Assembly: GCA_021732005.1 (NCBI GenBank)
Contig: JAKFVT010000061.1
Location: forward strand, 93,105-157,104
DNA: 64,000 nt
Origin: Mycobacterium sp.
Lineage (GTDB): Bacteria > Actinomycetota > Actinomycetes > Mycobacteriales > Mycobacteriaceae
Reading direction: 5' to 3'
Position 1 is the first letter of the stretch; each line of letters opens with the position of its first letter. A program made the translations under genes and the position numbers. The notes under the pieces are model-generated. The model saw only the letters and a program-made list of their open reading frames with translations, did no database searches and was not told the DNA's origin. Of this stretch, positions 33,094 to 42,977 are shown in pieces.

Positions 33094-34014
33094 GTGCGCA
33101 GTACTGTGATCCGCGCGGTCATGGGTTTGTCGGCGTTGGCGCTGGCGGCCGGTCTCACCGCATGCGGCGGCGACAAGTCCCCGGGCAGCGCCCCGGCAGC
33201 ACAGACGCCCACCGTGGTGGCGTCCACCGACGTCTGGGGCAGCGTCGCGCAGGCGGTCGCAGGCGACCACGCCAAGGTCACCTCGATCATCAACAGCGCC
33301 TCCGCCGACCCGCACTCGTTCGAGGCCAGCCCCTCGAACGCGGCCGACATCGCCGACGCGTCGCTGGTGGTCTACAACGGCGGCGGGTACGACCACTGGG
33401 TCGATGACGTCCTGGCCAGCCACAAGTCAGTGGCATCGATCAACGCGTACTCACTGCTGAAGCCGCCCGCCGGCGAACCCCAGCCGGCCAACGAGCACGT
33501 CTTCTACGACCTGGCCACCGCGCGAGCCGTGGCCAGCTCGATCGCCGACAAGCTCGCACAGCACGATCCTCAGCACGCCGCCGACTACAAGTCCAACGCC
33601 GAGACCTTCAACCGCAAGGCCGACACGATCGCGCAGACCGAGAACGCCATCCGCACCAGCCACCCCGGCGCCGCGGTGGTCGCTACCGAACCCGTCGCGC
33701 ACTATCTGCTGGTGGCAGCCGGCCTGACCGACAAGACACCTGCCGGATTCGCCAGCGCCGTCGAGCAGGACACCGACCCCGCCCCCGTCGACGTCGCGGC
33801 CATGCTGGACCTCATCAAGTCCCGCCAGATCGCCGCCGTGGTGTTCAACGAACAAACCATCACCGAGGTCACCAAACAGGTCCAGGCCGCGGCTGCGAGC
33901 GCCGGCGTGCCCGTCGTCAGCGTCACCGAGACGCTGCCCGACGGCAAGGACTATTTGACCTGGCAGCGCGATACTGCCGACCGGTTGACCGCCGCGTTGC
34001 AGCAGAACCGATAA
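33094..34014 (+). CDS. znuA: Zinc ABC transporter substrate-binding lipoprotein ZnuA
   Basis: 306 residues from the GTG at 33094, five bases after GAGGAG; an in-frame GTG at 33088 overlaps that ribosome site. The signal peptide ends in the lipobox LTAC (residues 20-23), so it should be an outer-leaflet lipoprotein. The cluster A-I fold is indicated by VVASTDVWGSVAQAVAG, DPHSFEASPSNAADIADASLVVYNGGGYD, a His in EPVAHYLLVAAGL and the final TLPDGKDYLTWQRDTADRL; histidines in DPHSFE, NEHVFYD and VAHYLL are candidate zinc ligands. It opens a znuA-znuC-znuB operon with a Zur-like box, as in M. smegmatis. M. tuberculosis lacks the operon here. Confidence 0.88.
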   Translation: MRSTVIRAVMGLSALALAAGLTACGGDKSPGSAPAAQTPTVVASTDVWGSVAQAVAGDHAKVTSIINSASADPHSFEASPSNAADIADASLVVYNGGGYDHWVDDVLASHKSVASINAYSLLKPPAGEPQPANEHVFYDLATARAVASSIADKLAQHDPQHAADYKSNAETFNRKADTIAQTENAIRTSHPGAAVVATEPVAHYLLVAAGLTDKTPAGFASAVEQDTDPAPVDVAAMLDLIKSRQIAAVVFNEQTITEVTKQVQAAAASAGVPVVSVTETLPDGKDYLTWQRDTADRLTAALQQNR

Positions 34015-34023
34015 TCACTGCTT

Positions 34024-34836
34024 GTGAGTACCGAGGTCGTCTGCCTGTCCGGTGCTCGGCTGGCTTTCGGGGACCGGGTGCTCTGGGACCACCTCGATCT
34101 GAAGGTGGCCCCCGGTGAGTTCATCGCCATCCTCGGCCCCAACGGCACCGGGAAGACGTCGCTGTTCAAGGTGCTGCTGGGCCAGCTGGAGCTCAGCGCG
34201 GGCACGGCCAGCATCGAAGGCAGGCCGATCGAGGCGGGCAGCGAGCGGATCGGGTACGTGCCTCAGCACCGCTCGGTCGACCGCGGCCTGAGCCTGCGCG
34301 GCCGCGACCTGGTACGCCTCGGGGTGGACGGCCACCACTGGGGCATCGGGCCGCTGTCGCCCAAGGAGCGCCAGCACCGGAACTCCGTCGTCGAGCGGGC
34401 GTTGGCAGAGGTCCAGGCGCTGAAGCTGGCCAAGGTTCCGGTCGGGGTGATGTCAGGTGGCGAACTGCAGCGGGTGCGCATCGCGCAGGCATTGGCCAGT
34501 GATCCGGTGCTGCTGCTCTGCGACGAGCCCCTGCTCAACCTGGATCCGGCCAGCGCGCGGCTGGTCGCCCAGCTCATCGACCGACGTCGCAAGTCCGGTA
34601 CCGCGGTGATGTTCGTGACACACGAGATCAACCCGGTAGTCCCCTACGTCGACCGGGTGCTCTACCTGGTCAACGGCCGGTTCCGGATCGGCACGGTCGC
34701 CGAGGTGATGACCTCGGAGACGCTCTCGGAGCTGTATCAGGCCGACATCCAGGTGGTGCAGATCGGCGACCGCTACGTGGTGGTCGGCGAACACCTCGAT
34801 CACTCCGGCCACACCCACGGACACACCCATGAATGA
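34024..34836 (+). CDS. znuC: Zinc ABC transporter ATPase ZnuC
   Basis: 270 residues. Walker A is GPNGTGKTS (about residues 39-47), the Q-loop region YVPQHR, the signature MSGGELQRVRIAQAL, Walker B LLLCDEPLLNLD and the switch His in VTHEIN. The last 16 residues form a histidine-rich tail (HLDHSGHTHGHTHE) that probably binds zinc. The GTG start lies nine bases after znuA, and the stop overlaps znuB by eight bases. It energises zinc import by ZnuB. Confidence 0.88.
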   Translation: MSTEVVCLSGARLAFGDRVLWDHLDLKVAPGEFIAILGPNGTGKTSLFKVLLGQLELSAGTASIEGRPIEAGSERIGYVPQHRSVDRGLSLRGRDLVRLGVDGHHWGIGPLSPKERQHRNSVVERALAEVQALKLAKVPVGVMSGGELQRVRIAQALASDPVLLLCDEPLLNLDPASARLVAQLIDRRRKSGTAVMFVTHEINPVVPYVDRVLYLVNGRFRIGTVAEVMTSETLSELYQADIQVVQIGDRYVVVGEHLDHSGHTHGHTHE

Positions 34837-35695
34837 CCGCTTCGCACACCTGCTGGATCACCTGTTCGCCTTCGACATCACCGCCGACCTGCTCGGCCGG
34901 GGGTTCGTCCAGCAGGCCTTGATCGCCGCCGCGTTGCTGGCGCTGGTGGCCGGGTTGATCGGGCCGTTCATCGTGATGCGCCAGATGTCGTTCGCCGTGC
35001 ACGGGTCCAGCGAGCTGTCGCTGACCGGCGCCGCGTTCGCGTTGCTGGTCGGATTCAACGTCGGGTTGGGGGCGTTGGTGGGCAGCGCATTGGCCGCGGT
35101 GCTGTTCGGCATCCTCGGGCAGCGGGCCCGCGAGCGTGACTCGGCGATCGGCGTGGTGCTCGCCTTCGGGCTGGGTCTTGCCGTGCTGTTCATCCATCTG
35201 TACCCGGGCCGGGCCGGCACCAGCTTCGCGCTGCTGACCGGTCAGATCGTCGGCGTCGGATACTCGGGGCTGACGCTGCTGATCGCGGTGACCGTATTGG
35301 TGGTCGGGGTGCTGGCCATCAGCTACCGGCCTCTGCTGTTCGCCACCGCCGACCCCGAAGTGGCTGCGGCGCGCGGTGTTCCGGTGCGCATGCTGGGTAT
35401 CGTGTTCGCCGCCCTGGTCGGTGTGGTGGCCGCCCAAGGCGTGCAGATCGTCGGAGCGCTGCTGGTGATGTCACTGCTCATCACCCCGGCAGCAGCGGCG
35501 GCCCGGGTGTTCAGTTCACCGGCGGCGGTGGTCGCGGCGTCGGTGATCTTCGCCGAACTGTCCGCGGTGGTCGGCATCGTGCTGTCGCTGGCACCCGGAG
35601 TTCCGGTGTCGGTGTTCGTCACGACGATCTCGTTCGTGATCTATCTGGTGTGTTGGGCCATCAGCCGGCGCCAGGTGGATCCTGCCGCGGCCTGA
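34829..35695 (+). CDS. znuB: Zinc ABC transporter permease ZnuB
   Basis: 288 residues of the metal ABC-3 permease family, with about eight hydrophobic segments between residues 27 and 280. Recognisable parts are GLIGPFIVMRQMSFAVHGSSELSLTGAA, ERDSAIGVVLAFGLGLAVLF, ATADPEVAAARGVPV and GALLVMSLLITPAAAA. It overlaps znuC by eight bases, giving the order znuA-znuC-znuB. The metal is assigned as zinc from the Zur-like box and the operon type; manganese cannot be excluded from the permease alone. Confidence 0.87.
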   Translation: MNDRFAHLLDHLFAFDITADLLGRGFVQQALIAAALLALVAGLIGPFIVMRQMSFAVHGSSELSLTGAAFALLVGFNVGLGALVGSALAAVLFGILGQRARERDSAIGVVLAFGLGLAVLFIHLYPGRAGTSFALLTGQIVGVGYSGLTLLIAVTVLVVGVLAISYRPLLFATADPEVAAARGVPVRMLGIVFAALVGVVAAQGVQIVGALLVMSLLITPAAAAARVFSSPAAVVAASVIFAELSAVVGIVLSLAPGVPVSVFVTTISFVIYLVCWAISRRQVDPAAA

Positions 35696-35724
35696 CCCAT
35701 CCGCTGGCTGGTTAGGCTGGTCCG

Positions 35725-36483
35725 GTGACGTCTGTCGACCTGAACGCAGACCTCGGCGAAGGCTTCGGGGTGTGGGAACTCGGTGACGACGCCGCCATGC
35801 TCGACGTCGTCACGAGCGCCAACGTGGCGTGCGGCTTCCACGCCGGCAACCCGGCCGGGCTGGCCCGCACCAGCCGTGCCGCCGCCGAGCGCGGAGTCCG
35901 GATCGGAGCCCAGGTGAGCTACCTCGACCTGGCCGGGTTCGGCCGCCGCTTCATCGACGTCGAACCCGCCGAGCTCACCGCAGAGGTGATCTACCAGATC
36001 GGCGCCTTGCAGGCGCTGGCTCGTTCCGCAGGCACGGATGTCGGCTACGTCAAACCCCATGGCGCGCTGTACAACACGATCGTCACCCATCGAGAGCAAG
36101 CGCGGGCGGTCGCGGAGGCGGTGCACGCCGTCGACCCCGGCCTGCCGGTGCTGAGCCTGGCCGGTTCGGTGTTCTTCGAAGAAGCCGAACGACTCGGATT
36201 GCGCACCGTTGCCGAGGCGTTCGCCGACCGCGCCTACCGCCCCGACGGCGCGCTGGTTTCCCGCCGGGAGAACGGCGCAGTGCTGCACGATCCGGAGCAG
36301 ATCGCCGAACGGGTGTCGCGGATGGTGCACAGCGGCCAGGTATCCGCCGTCGACGGATCGACGATCGACATCCGGGTGGAATCGATTTGCGTGCACGGTG
36401 ATTCGCCGGGTGCGGTGCAGATCGCCACCGCGGTCCGCGATCGCCTGCTGCGCGACGGAGTCGATGTGGCGGCGTTCATCTGA
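35725..36483 (+). CDS. pxpA: 5-Oxoprolinase subunit PxpA-like (LamB/YcsF family)
   Basis: 252 residues. LamB/YcsF hallmarks are VDLNADLGEGFG at the N-terminus, the SANVACGFHAGNPAGLARTSRAA segment, and VKPHGALYNTIV with a metal or catalytic His. In ATP-dependent 5-oxoprolinase, PxpA works with PxpB and PxpC; neither is seen near it, so the partners must be elsewhere or the protein acts alone. The GTG start lies 29 bases after znuB. The stop overlaps the next gene by one base (TGATG). Confidence 0.85.
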   Translation: MTSVDLNADLGEGFGVWELGDDAAMLDVVTSANVACGFHAGNPAGLARTSRAAAERGVRIGAQVSYLDLAGFGRRFIDVEPAELTAEVIYQIGALQALARSAGTDVGYVKPHGALYNTIVTHREQARAVAEAVHAVDPGLPVLSLAGSVFFEEAERLGLRTVAEAFADRAYRPDGALVSRRENGAVLHDPEQIAERVSRMVHSGQVSAVDGSTIDIRVESICVHGDSPGAVQIATAVRDRLLRDGVDVAAFI

Positions 36484-37403
36484 TGCGACTCAAACTCGGC
36501 AGGCCCGATATCGGCCGGTACCGCGACCGCTTCGACGTCCCCGAAGCCGACCCGGACACCGAGCTGTCCGTCACCTGGCTGGGGGTCTCGACGCTCCTGG
36601 TCGACGACGGCACCTCGTCGCTGCTGACCGACGGCTTCTTCTCCCGCCCTCCGATGCTGGATGTCGGGCTGCGCCGGTTGGCGCCGTCGGCATCGCGGAT
36701 CGACTACTGCCTGAACCGAGCCAAGATCAATCGGCTGGCCGCGGTGCTGCCCGTGCACACTCATTACGATCACGCCATGGACTCCGCCCTCGTGGCGGCC
36801 CGCACCGGTGCCCGGCTGATCGGCGGTGAGTCAGCCGCGAATATTGCTCGGGGATACCGGCTTTCGGACGATCAGATCGTCGTCGCGACGTCGGGCGAAG
36901 AGCTGGCGCTCGGCCCGTTCGCCGTGACACTCATCGAATCGCACCACTGCCCGCCGGACCGCTTCCCCGGCACGATCACCGCACCCGTCGTGCCGCCGGT
37001 GAAAGTCTCGGAGTTCCGCTGCGGCGAGGCGTGGTCGACCCTGATCCATCACGCACCCAGCGATCGGCGGCTGCTCATCCAAGGCAGCGCCGGCTTCCTT
37101 CCCGGCGCTCTCGACGGCCGTCGCGCCGACATCGTCTATCTGGGTGTCGGCCAACTCGGTGTGCAACCCCGGGCCTACATCGAGCAGTACTGGGAGCAGA
37201 CGGTCGTGGCGGTCGGGGCCCACCGCGTCGTGCTGATCCACTGGGACGACTTCTTCCGCCCGCTCACCGAGCCGCTGATCGCGTTGCCGTATGCCGGTGA
37301 CGACCTGAACGTGACGATGCGGGTGCTGTCGGGCCTGGCCGAGCGTGACGGCGTCGCTCTGCATCTCCCGACCGTCTGGCGACGCGAAGACCCGTGGGCC
37401 TGA
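36483..37403 (+). CDS. Metallo-beta-lactamase-fold hydrolase, Rv3577-like
   Basis: 306 residues. The metal-binding motif HTHYDHAMD (about residues 97-105) and later His residues (ESHHCPPDRF, a His in LIHHAPS and VVLIHWDDFFRP) indicate a UlaG/NAPE-PLD-like metallo-hydrolase. It has no signal peptide. It corresponds by position and type to Rv3577, of unknown function, directly ahead of arsB2. The overlap with pxpA is probably secondary, since pxpA is absent at this point in M. tuberculosis. Confidence 0.78.
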   Translation: MRLKLGRPDIGRYRDRFDVPEADPDTELSVTWLGVSTLLVDDGTSSLLTDGFFSRPPMLDVGLRRLAPSASRIDYCLNRAKINRLAAVLPVHTHYDHAMDSALVAARTGARLIGGESAANIARGYRLSDDQIVVATSGEELALGPFAVTLIESHHCPPDRFPGTITAPVVPPVKVSEFRCGEAWSTLIHHAPSDRRLLIQGSAGFLPGALDGRRADIVYLGVGQLGVQPRAYIEQYWEQTVVAVGAHRVVLIHWDDFFRPLTEPLIALPYAGDDLNVTMRVLSGLAERDGVALHLPTVWRREDPWA

Positions 37404-37410
37404 TCGCGCC

Positions 37411-38649
37411 GTGCTGATCGTCGCCCTGCTGGCCCTGGTGGTCGTTCTCGTGTTCGCCATCGCCCGCCCTAGGGGCTGGTCAGAGGCATGGGCGGCGGTG
37501 CCTGCCGCCGCCCTGGTCATCGCGATCGGCGCGGTGTCGACCCACGATGCCGCCGACGAGGCGAGCCGGATGCTCCCGGTGGTTGCCTTCCTGGCCGCGA
37601 TACTGGTGCTGGCCAAGCTGTGCGATGACGAGGGACTGTTCGAGGCGGCGGGCACCTGGATGGCACGCGGCACCGCCGGGAAACCGCGGCGGCTGCTCGG
37701 GCAGGTGTTCCTGATCGCGGCGGCCACCACAGCGGTACTCAGCCTCGATGCCACTGTCGTGCTGCTGACCCCAGTCGTGCTGGCTACGGCACGCACGCTG
37801 CGGGTGCCGCCTCGCCCGCACCTGTATGCGACTGCGCACCTGTCCAATTCGGCATCGCTGTTGCTGCCGGTGTCCAACCTGACCAACCTGCTGGCGTTCA
37901 GTGCGGCCGGGCTGTCGTTCACCCGGTTCAGCGCGCTGATGGCAGCACCGTGGCTCGCGGCGATCGCCGTCGAATATTTGGTGCTGCGGCTCGCGTTCCG
38001 GCGCGACCTCGCCGACGTGCCGCCCGAGAGCCCGCCGTCGCAGCCGGAGCGGCCGGTGTTCGTCCTCGTCGTGCTGGCCCTGACGCTGGTCGGATTCGCG
38101 GTGACCTCGTTCGCCGGCCTGTCGCCGGCCTGGGCGGCGCTGGCCGGCGCAGTGGTCCTCGGCGTGCGATCACTGGCACAGCGGCGCAGCACAATTGGCG
38201 GGATCGTGCACTCACTGAATGTGCCGTTCCTGCTGTTCGTGCTGGCGCTGGCAGTGGTCGTCAAAGCCGTGATGGTCAATGGTCTCGACAGCGCCGCCGC
38301 CGACCTGCTGCCGTCGGGTGGCAGCCTGCCGGCGCTGCTCGGGATCGCAACGGTGGCGGCGCTGCTGTCCAATGTCGTCAACAACCTGCCCGCTGTACTG
38401 GTGCTGCTACCGCTGGCCGCAGGCAGCGGTCCGGCCGCTGTGCTCGCCGTGCTGATCGGAGTGAACATCGGACCCAACCTGACCTACGCCGGGTCGCTGG
38501 CCAATCTGCTGTGGCGCAGGGTGTTGCACCAGCAGGGCGAGCCGACCAGCGCGCGCGAGTTCACCTGGCTGGGCCTGGCCACTGTTCCGGCCTGCCTGGT
38601 GGTGGCGGTGCTGACGTTGTGGGCCGGGGTGCAGCTGATCGGGGTGTAG
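37411..38649 (+). CDS. arsB2: ArsB2-like anion transporter (ArsB/NhaD family)
   Basis: 412 residues from the GTG at 37411; Rv3578 (arsB2) is 413 residues. About ten to twelve hydrophobic segments are visible. Family segments are MLPVVAFLAAILVLAKLCDDEG, SLDATVVLLTPVVLATAR, NSASLLLPVSNLTNLLAF and the pseudo-repeat LLSNVVNNLPAVLVLLPL followed by GVNIGPNLTYAGSLANLLW. These paired N-N-P and S-N elements are the substrate sites of the ion transporter superfamily. Arsenite efflux is the traditional annotation, but no arsR or arsC is nearby and the substrate is uncertain. It ends two bases from the convergent rlmB. Confidence 0.83.
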   Translation: MLIVALLALVVVLVFAIARPRGWSEAWAAVPAAALVIAIGAVSTHDAADEASRMLPVVAFLAAILVLAKLCDDEGLFEAAGTWMARGTAGKPRRLLGQVFLIAAATTAVLSLDATVVLLTPVVLATARTLRVPPRPHLYATAHLSNSASLLLPVSNLTNLLAFSAAGLSFTRFSALMAAPWLAAIAVEYLVLRLAFRRDLADVPPESPPSQPERPVFVLVVLALTLVGFAVTSFAGLSPAWAALAGAVVLGVRSLAQRRSTIGGIVHSLNVPFLLFVLALAVVVKAVMVNGLDSAAADLLPSGGSLPALLGIATVAALLSNVVNNLPAVLVLLPLAAGSGPAAVLAVLIGVNIGPNLTYAGSLANLLWRRVLHQQGEPTSAREFTWLGLATVPACLVVAVLTLWAGVQLIGV

Positions 38650-38651
38650 CG

Positions 38652-39593
38652 CTACCGGCGGCGTTGCCGGGCGATCTCGGCCAGCACCACACCGGCAGCC
38701 ACCGATGCGTTCAGCGATTCCGTCGGCCCGGCCATCGGAATCGACACCACCGCATCGCAATTCTGGCGTACCAGCCGCGAAAGCCCCTTGCCCTCCGAGC
38801 CGACGACCAGCACCAGCGGACCAGAGCCGTCCAGCTCGTCGAGCGTGGTGTCACCCTCGGCGTCGAGCCCGATCACCTGAACACCGGAGTCGGCCCAATC
38901 CTTCAGCGTACGAGTGAGATTCGTGGCACGTGCCACCCGCACGCGGGCGGCCGCTCCGGCGCTGGTGCGCCACGCGACCGCCGTCACCGACGCGGAGCGC
39001 CGCTGCGGGATCAGCACACCGTGGCCTGCGAATGCGGCCACCGACCGTACGATCGCGCCGAGGTTGCGCGGGTCGGAGATGTTGTCCAATGCGACCAGAA
39101 GCGCCGGCTCGACGTCAGAGGTGGCGGCGGCCAGCAGATCGTCGGGGTGGGCGTAACTGTAGGGCGGCACCTGCAGGGCGATGCCCTGGTGCAACCCGTT
39201 GGCGCTCAACCGGTCCAGATCGTGGCGCGGCACTTCGAGAATCGCGATGCCACGGTCCGCGGCGAGTGTGACCGACTCCGTCAGCCGCTCGTCGGCTTCC
39301 GCGCCCAGCGCCACATACAGTGCCGTCGCCGGCGCGTGCGCACGCAGGCACTCCAGCACCGGGTTGCGGCCCAGCACCATCTCGGTCTCGTCGGTGGGTT
39401 TCGAATACTGGCGCGCCCGCTTGTCGGCGGTGGCGGCGCGCCTGGCGGCCGGATGCCCGGTCCGAGCACTCGCCGGCGGAGTCGCACCGCGCCCTTCCAG
39501 ACCGCGGCGGCGCTGACCGCCGGAACCCACGGTCGGGCCCTTCTTGGTGCCTTCCTTGCGAATCGCACCGCGCCGCTTGGAGTTTCCCGCCAT
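38652..39593 (-). CDS. rlmB: 23S rRNA 2'-O-methyltransferase (TrmH/RlmB family)
   Basis: 313 residues. A basic N-terminus of about 70 residues (rich in Arg, Lys and Gly) precedes the substrate-binding domain (MVLGRNPVLECLRAHAPATALYVA) and the SPOUT domain with ALDNISDPRNLGAIVRSVAAF, LVVGSEGKGLSRLV and SIPMAGPTESLNASVAAGVVL, which form the trefoil-knot SAM site. It matches Rv3579c. The ATG follows the cysS stop directly with no gap, as in many actinobacteria. Likely target is a guanosine of 23S rRNA; other TrmH targets are possible. Confidence 0.88.
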   Translation of the reverse strand: MAGNSKRRGAIRKEGTKKGPTVGSGGQRRRGLEGRGATPPASARTGHPAARRAATADKRARQYSKPTDETEMVLGRNPVLECLRAHAPATALYVALGAEADERLTESVTLAADRGIAILEVPRHDLDRLSANGLHQGIALQVPPYSYAHPDDLLAAATSDVEPALLVALDNISDPRNLGAIVRSVAAFAGHGVLIPQRRSASVTAVAWRTSAGAAARVRVARATNLTRTLKDWADSGVQVIGLDAEGDTTLDELDGSGPLVLVVGSEGKGLSRLVRQNCDAVVSIPMAGPTESLNASVAAGVVLAEIARQRRR

Positions 39594-40997
<1,404 letters not shown>

Positions 40998-41025
40998 GAC
41001 GCGCCAGCTTACCGGCCTGAACGGC

Positions 41026-41517
41026 TCAGTCAGGCATCGAGGCAGACCCGGCCACCACCAGCGCGGTGGCGAGGGCCGCCATGCCCTCCCCACGGCCGGT
41101 CAGCCCGAGTCCGTCGGTGGTGGTCGCCGAGACCGACACCGGCGCGCCCAGCAGGCCGCTCAGCAGGCGTTGGGCTTCCGCCCGGCGCGGGCCGATCTTG
41201 GGGCGGTTGGCGATCACCTGGACGACAGCGTTGCCGACGGTGAAGCCCGCGGCAGTGAGCAGCTCGCGGACGTGTTCGAGCATGCGGGCACCGGTAACCC
41301 CGCGCCACTGCGGCTGGTCCACGCCGAAAACCGACCCGAGATCGCCGAGGCCCGCCGCCGAGAGCAGAGCATCACAGAGCGCGTGGACGGCGACGTCTCC
41401 ATCGGAGTGTCCGGAGCAGCCGTCGGCGTCGTCGAACAGCAGGCCCAGTAGCCAGCAGGGCCGGCCGGACTCGATCGGATGGACGTCGCTACCCAGCCCG
41501 ACGCGGGGAATCGTCAC
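41026..41517 (-). CDS. ispF: 2-C-methyl-D-erythritol 2,4-cyclodiphosphate synthase
   Basis: 163 residues. Metal ligands Asp11 and His13 are in GLGSDVHPI; CSGHSDGDVAVHALCDALL and the end segment of small residues (GLTGRGEGMAALATALV) are typical of IspF trimers. It catalyses the fifth step of the MEP isoprenoid pathway. The GTG start overlaps the ispD stop by four bases (GTGA), placing it directly after the enzyme two steps earlier. Matches Rv3581c. Confidence 0.92.
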   Translation of the reverse strand: MTIPRVGLGSDVHPIESGRPCWLLGLLFDDADGCSGHSDGDVAVHALCDALLSAAGLGDLGSVFGVDQPQWRGVTGARMLEHVRELLTAAGFTVGNAVVQVIANRPKIGPRRAEAQRLLSGLLGAPVSVSATTTDGLGLTGRGEGMAALATALVVAGSASMPD

Positions 41518-42176
41518 GCGGCCAGCAGGGCTCTGGCCAGCTGGAGATCCAGCGGCGTGGTGACCTTGAACGCCAGGGGGTCGCCGGCGACGGTGTGCAC
41601 CGGGGTGCCCAGGTATTCGACGAGCGAGGCGTCGTCGGTGACGGAGGCGCCGCCGACGCGCTCGTAGGCGCGGCGCAGCAGCCCGGTTTCGAAGCCCTGG
41701 GGGGTTTGCACGGCACGCAGCCCGGACCGTTCAGGAGTGCCGAGAACGACGCCATTGGCGTCGACGGCCTTGATGGTGTCGGTGACCGGCAGCACCGGGA
41801 TGACCGCACGCAGGCCGTCACGCAGGGCGGCCACTACCCGCTGGATCTGCCCGACCGGCGTCAGCGGCCGGGCGGCGTCATGTACGAGAACGAACTCGGG
41901 GTCACCGACGGCGGCCAGCGCGCGTCGCACGGTTTCGGGACGTTCCGGGCCGCCGGCGACGACCGTGGCGCGGCCGTCGAGCAGGAGCTTTGTTTCATCG
42001 ACCCGCTCGGCCGGCGCGGCGACGACCACCCGGTCGACCACGCCGGAAGCCAGCAGTCCCTCCACCGCACGTTCGAGCATGGTCAGACCGCCGAGATCCA
42101 CAAATGCCTTCGGGATCCCCGCGCCCAGCCGTTCACCGGAACCGGCGGCCGTGACGACCGCGACCGTCTCCGACAC
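41514..42176 (-). CDS. ispD: 2-C-methyl-D-erythritol 4-phosphate cytidylyltransferase
   Basis: 220 residues from the GTG at 42176 (MSETVAVVTAAGSG), four bases after a GAGGGG site; the upstream reading frame would run into carD. The CTP-binding motif VVTAAGSGERLGAGIPKAF is at the N-terminus; VLVHDAARPLTP and GLRAVQTPQGF are the other cytidylyltransferase landmarks. It makes CDP-ME in the MEP pathway. It starts 17 bases after carD and is probably co-transcribed with it. Confidence 0.9.
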   Translation of the reverse strand: MSETVAVVTAAGSGERLGAGIPKAFVDLGGLTMLERAVEGLLASGVVDRVVVAAPAERVDETKLLLDGRATVVAGGPERPETVRRALAAVGDPEFVLVHDAARPLTPVGQIQRVVAALRDGLRAVIPVLPVTDTIKAVDANGVVLGTPERSGLRAVQTPQGFETGLLRRAYERVGGASVTDDASLVEYLGTPVHTVAGDPLAFKVTTPLDLQLARALLAA

Positions 42177-42193
42177 CAAACCCCTCGGGGCAG

Positions 42194-42682
42194 TCAGGAC
42201 GCGGTGGCCAGCGCCTCGTCGAGAATGATGTTGGCCTTCTCGTCGTCGGTGTTCTCCGCCAGTGCGAGTTCGCCTACGAGGATCTGCCGGGCCTTGGCCA
42301 GCATGCGCTTCTCGCCCGCCGACAGACCACGCTCTTGATCCCGGCGCCACAGGTCGCGAACAACTTCAGCGACCTTGTTGACGTCACCGGATGCCAGCTT
42401 CTCGAGATTGGCCTTGTAGCGGCGCGACCAGTTGGTCGGCTCTTCGGTGTGCGGGGCGCGCAGCACCTGGAACACCTTGTCCAGGCCTTCCTGTCCGACC
42501 ACGTCGCGCACGCCGACGTACTCGGCATTGTCAGCGGGAACGCGGACAGTGAGGTCTCCCTGGGACACCTTCAGGACGAGATATTCCCTCTGCTCGCCTT
42601 TGATTGTCCGGGTTTCGATCGCCTCGATCAATGCAGCACCGTGGTGTGGATAGACAACGGTGTCTCCGACCTTAAAAATCAT
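42194..42682 (-). CDS. carD: RNA polymerase-binding transcription factor CarD
   Basis: 162 residues from the ATG at 42682, exactly the length of M. tuberculosis CarD (Rv3583c). The N-terminal RNA-polymerase-interacting Tudor-like domain reads MIFKVGDTVVYPHHGAALIE; the C-terminal helical DNA-binding domain contains the Trp that contacts the upstream edge of the transcription bubble (VVRDLWRRDQERGLSAGEKRM). CarD stabilises open complexes at rRNA and many other promoters. AAAGGGG lies about 10 bases upstream. An extended frame starting at 42742 would require the leader to be coding and is not supported. Confidence 0.94.
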   Translation of the reverse strand: MIFKVGDTVVYPHHGAALIEAIETRTIKGEQREYLVLKVSQGDLTVRVPADNAEYVGVRDVVGQEGLDKVFQVLRAPHTEEPTNWSRRYKANLEKLASGDVNKVAEVVRDLWRRDQERGLSAGEKRMLAKARQILVGELALAENTDDEKANIILDEALATAS

Positions 42683-42977
42683 CAGTTTCGAGCCCCTTTC
42701 ACACTCCAATGTTAGCACGGGGGCCGACAGCGTGCGGAACAACGATGCAGGTCAGGGGCACCGCAGGTGAAGACAGGGGGTTGACAGGGTGCCGAAACCG
42801 TGCAACGCGGGCACTCGTACCCACTGCTCAGCACACCACCGCCGGGTCGCGGCCGCCGACTTCTGTTACCGCCTCGCGAACCCTCAGCTACCGCCGCGCG
42901 ACGCTACCTACTACTGTGCATAGTCGAACCGCGGCGGCGCGACCATGCCGTCCACACGGGCCGAGCAGGAGGCTGTT
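42683..42977. promoter_or_regulatory. Divergent carD / lpqE promoter region
   Basis: The 295-base gap holds no gene I can support. On the minus strand TAACAT at 42709-42714 is a fitting -10 for carD, about 27 bases from its ATG. On the plus strand TTGACA at 42781-42786 looks like a -35 but has no -10 at the right spacing. AGGAGG at 42967-42972 is the lpqE ribosome site. Confidence 0.4.

Noticed and set aside
42781..42786. TTGACA as the -35 of an lpqE promoter
   Set aside because: No acceptable -10 occurs 16-19 bases downstream, and the hexamer is almost 200 bases from the start codon.
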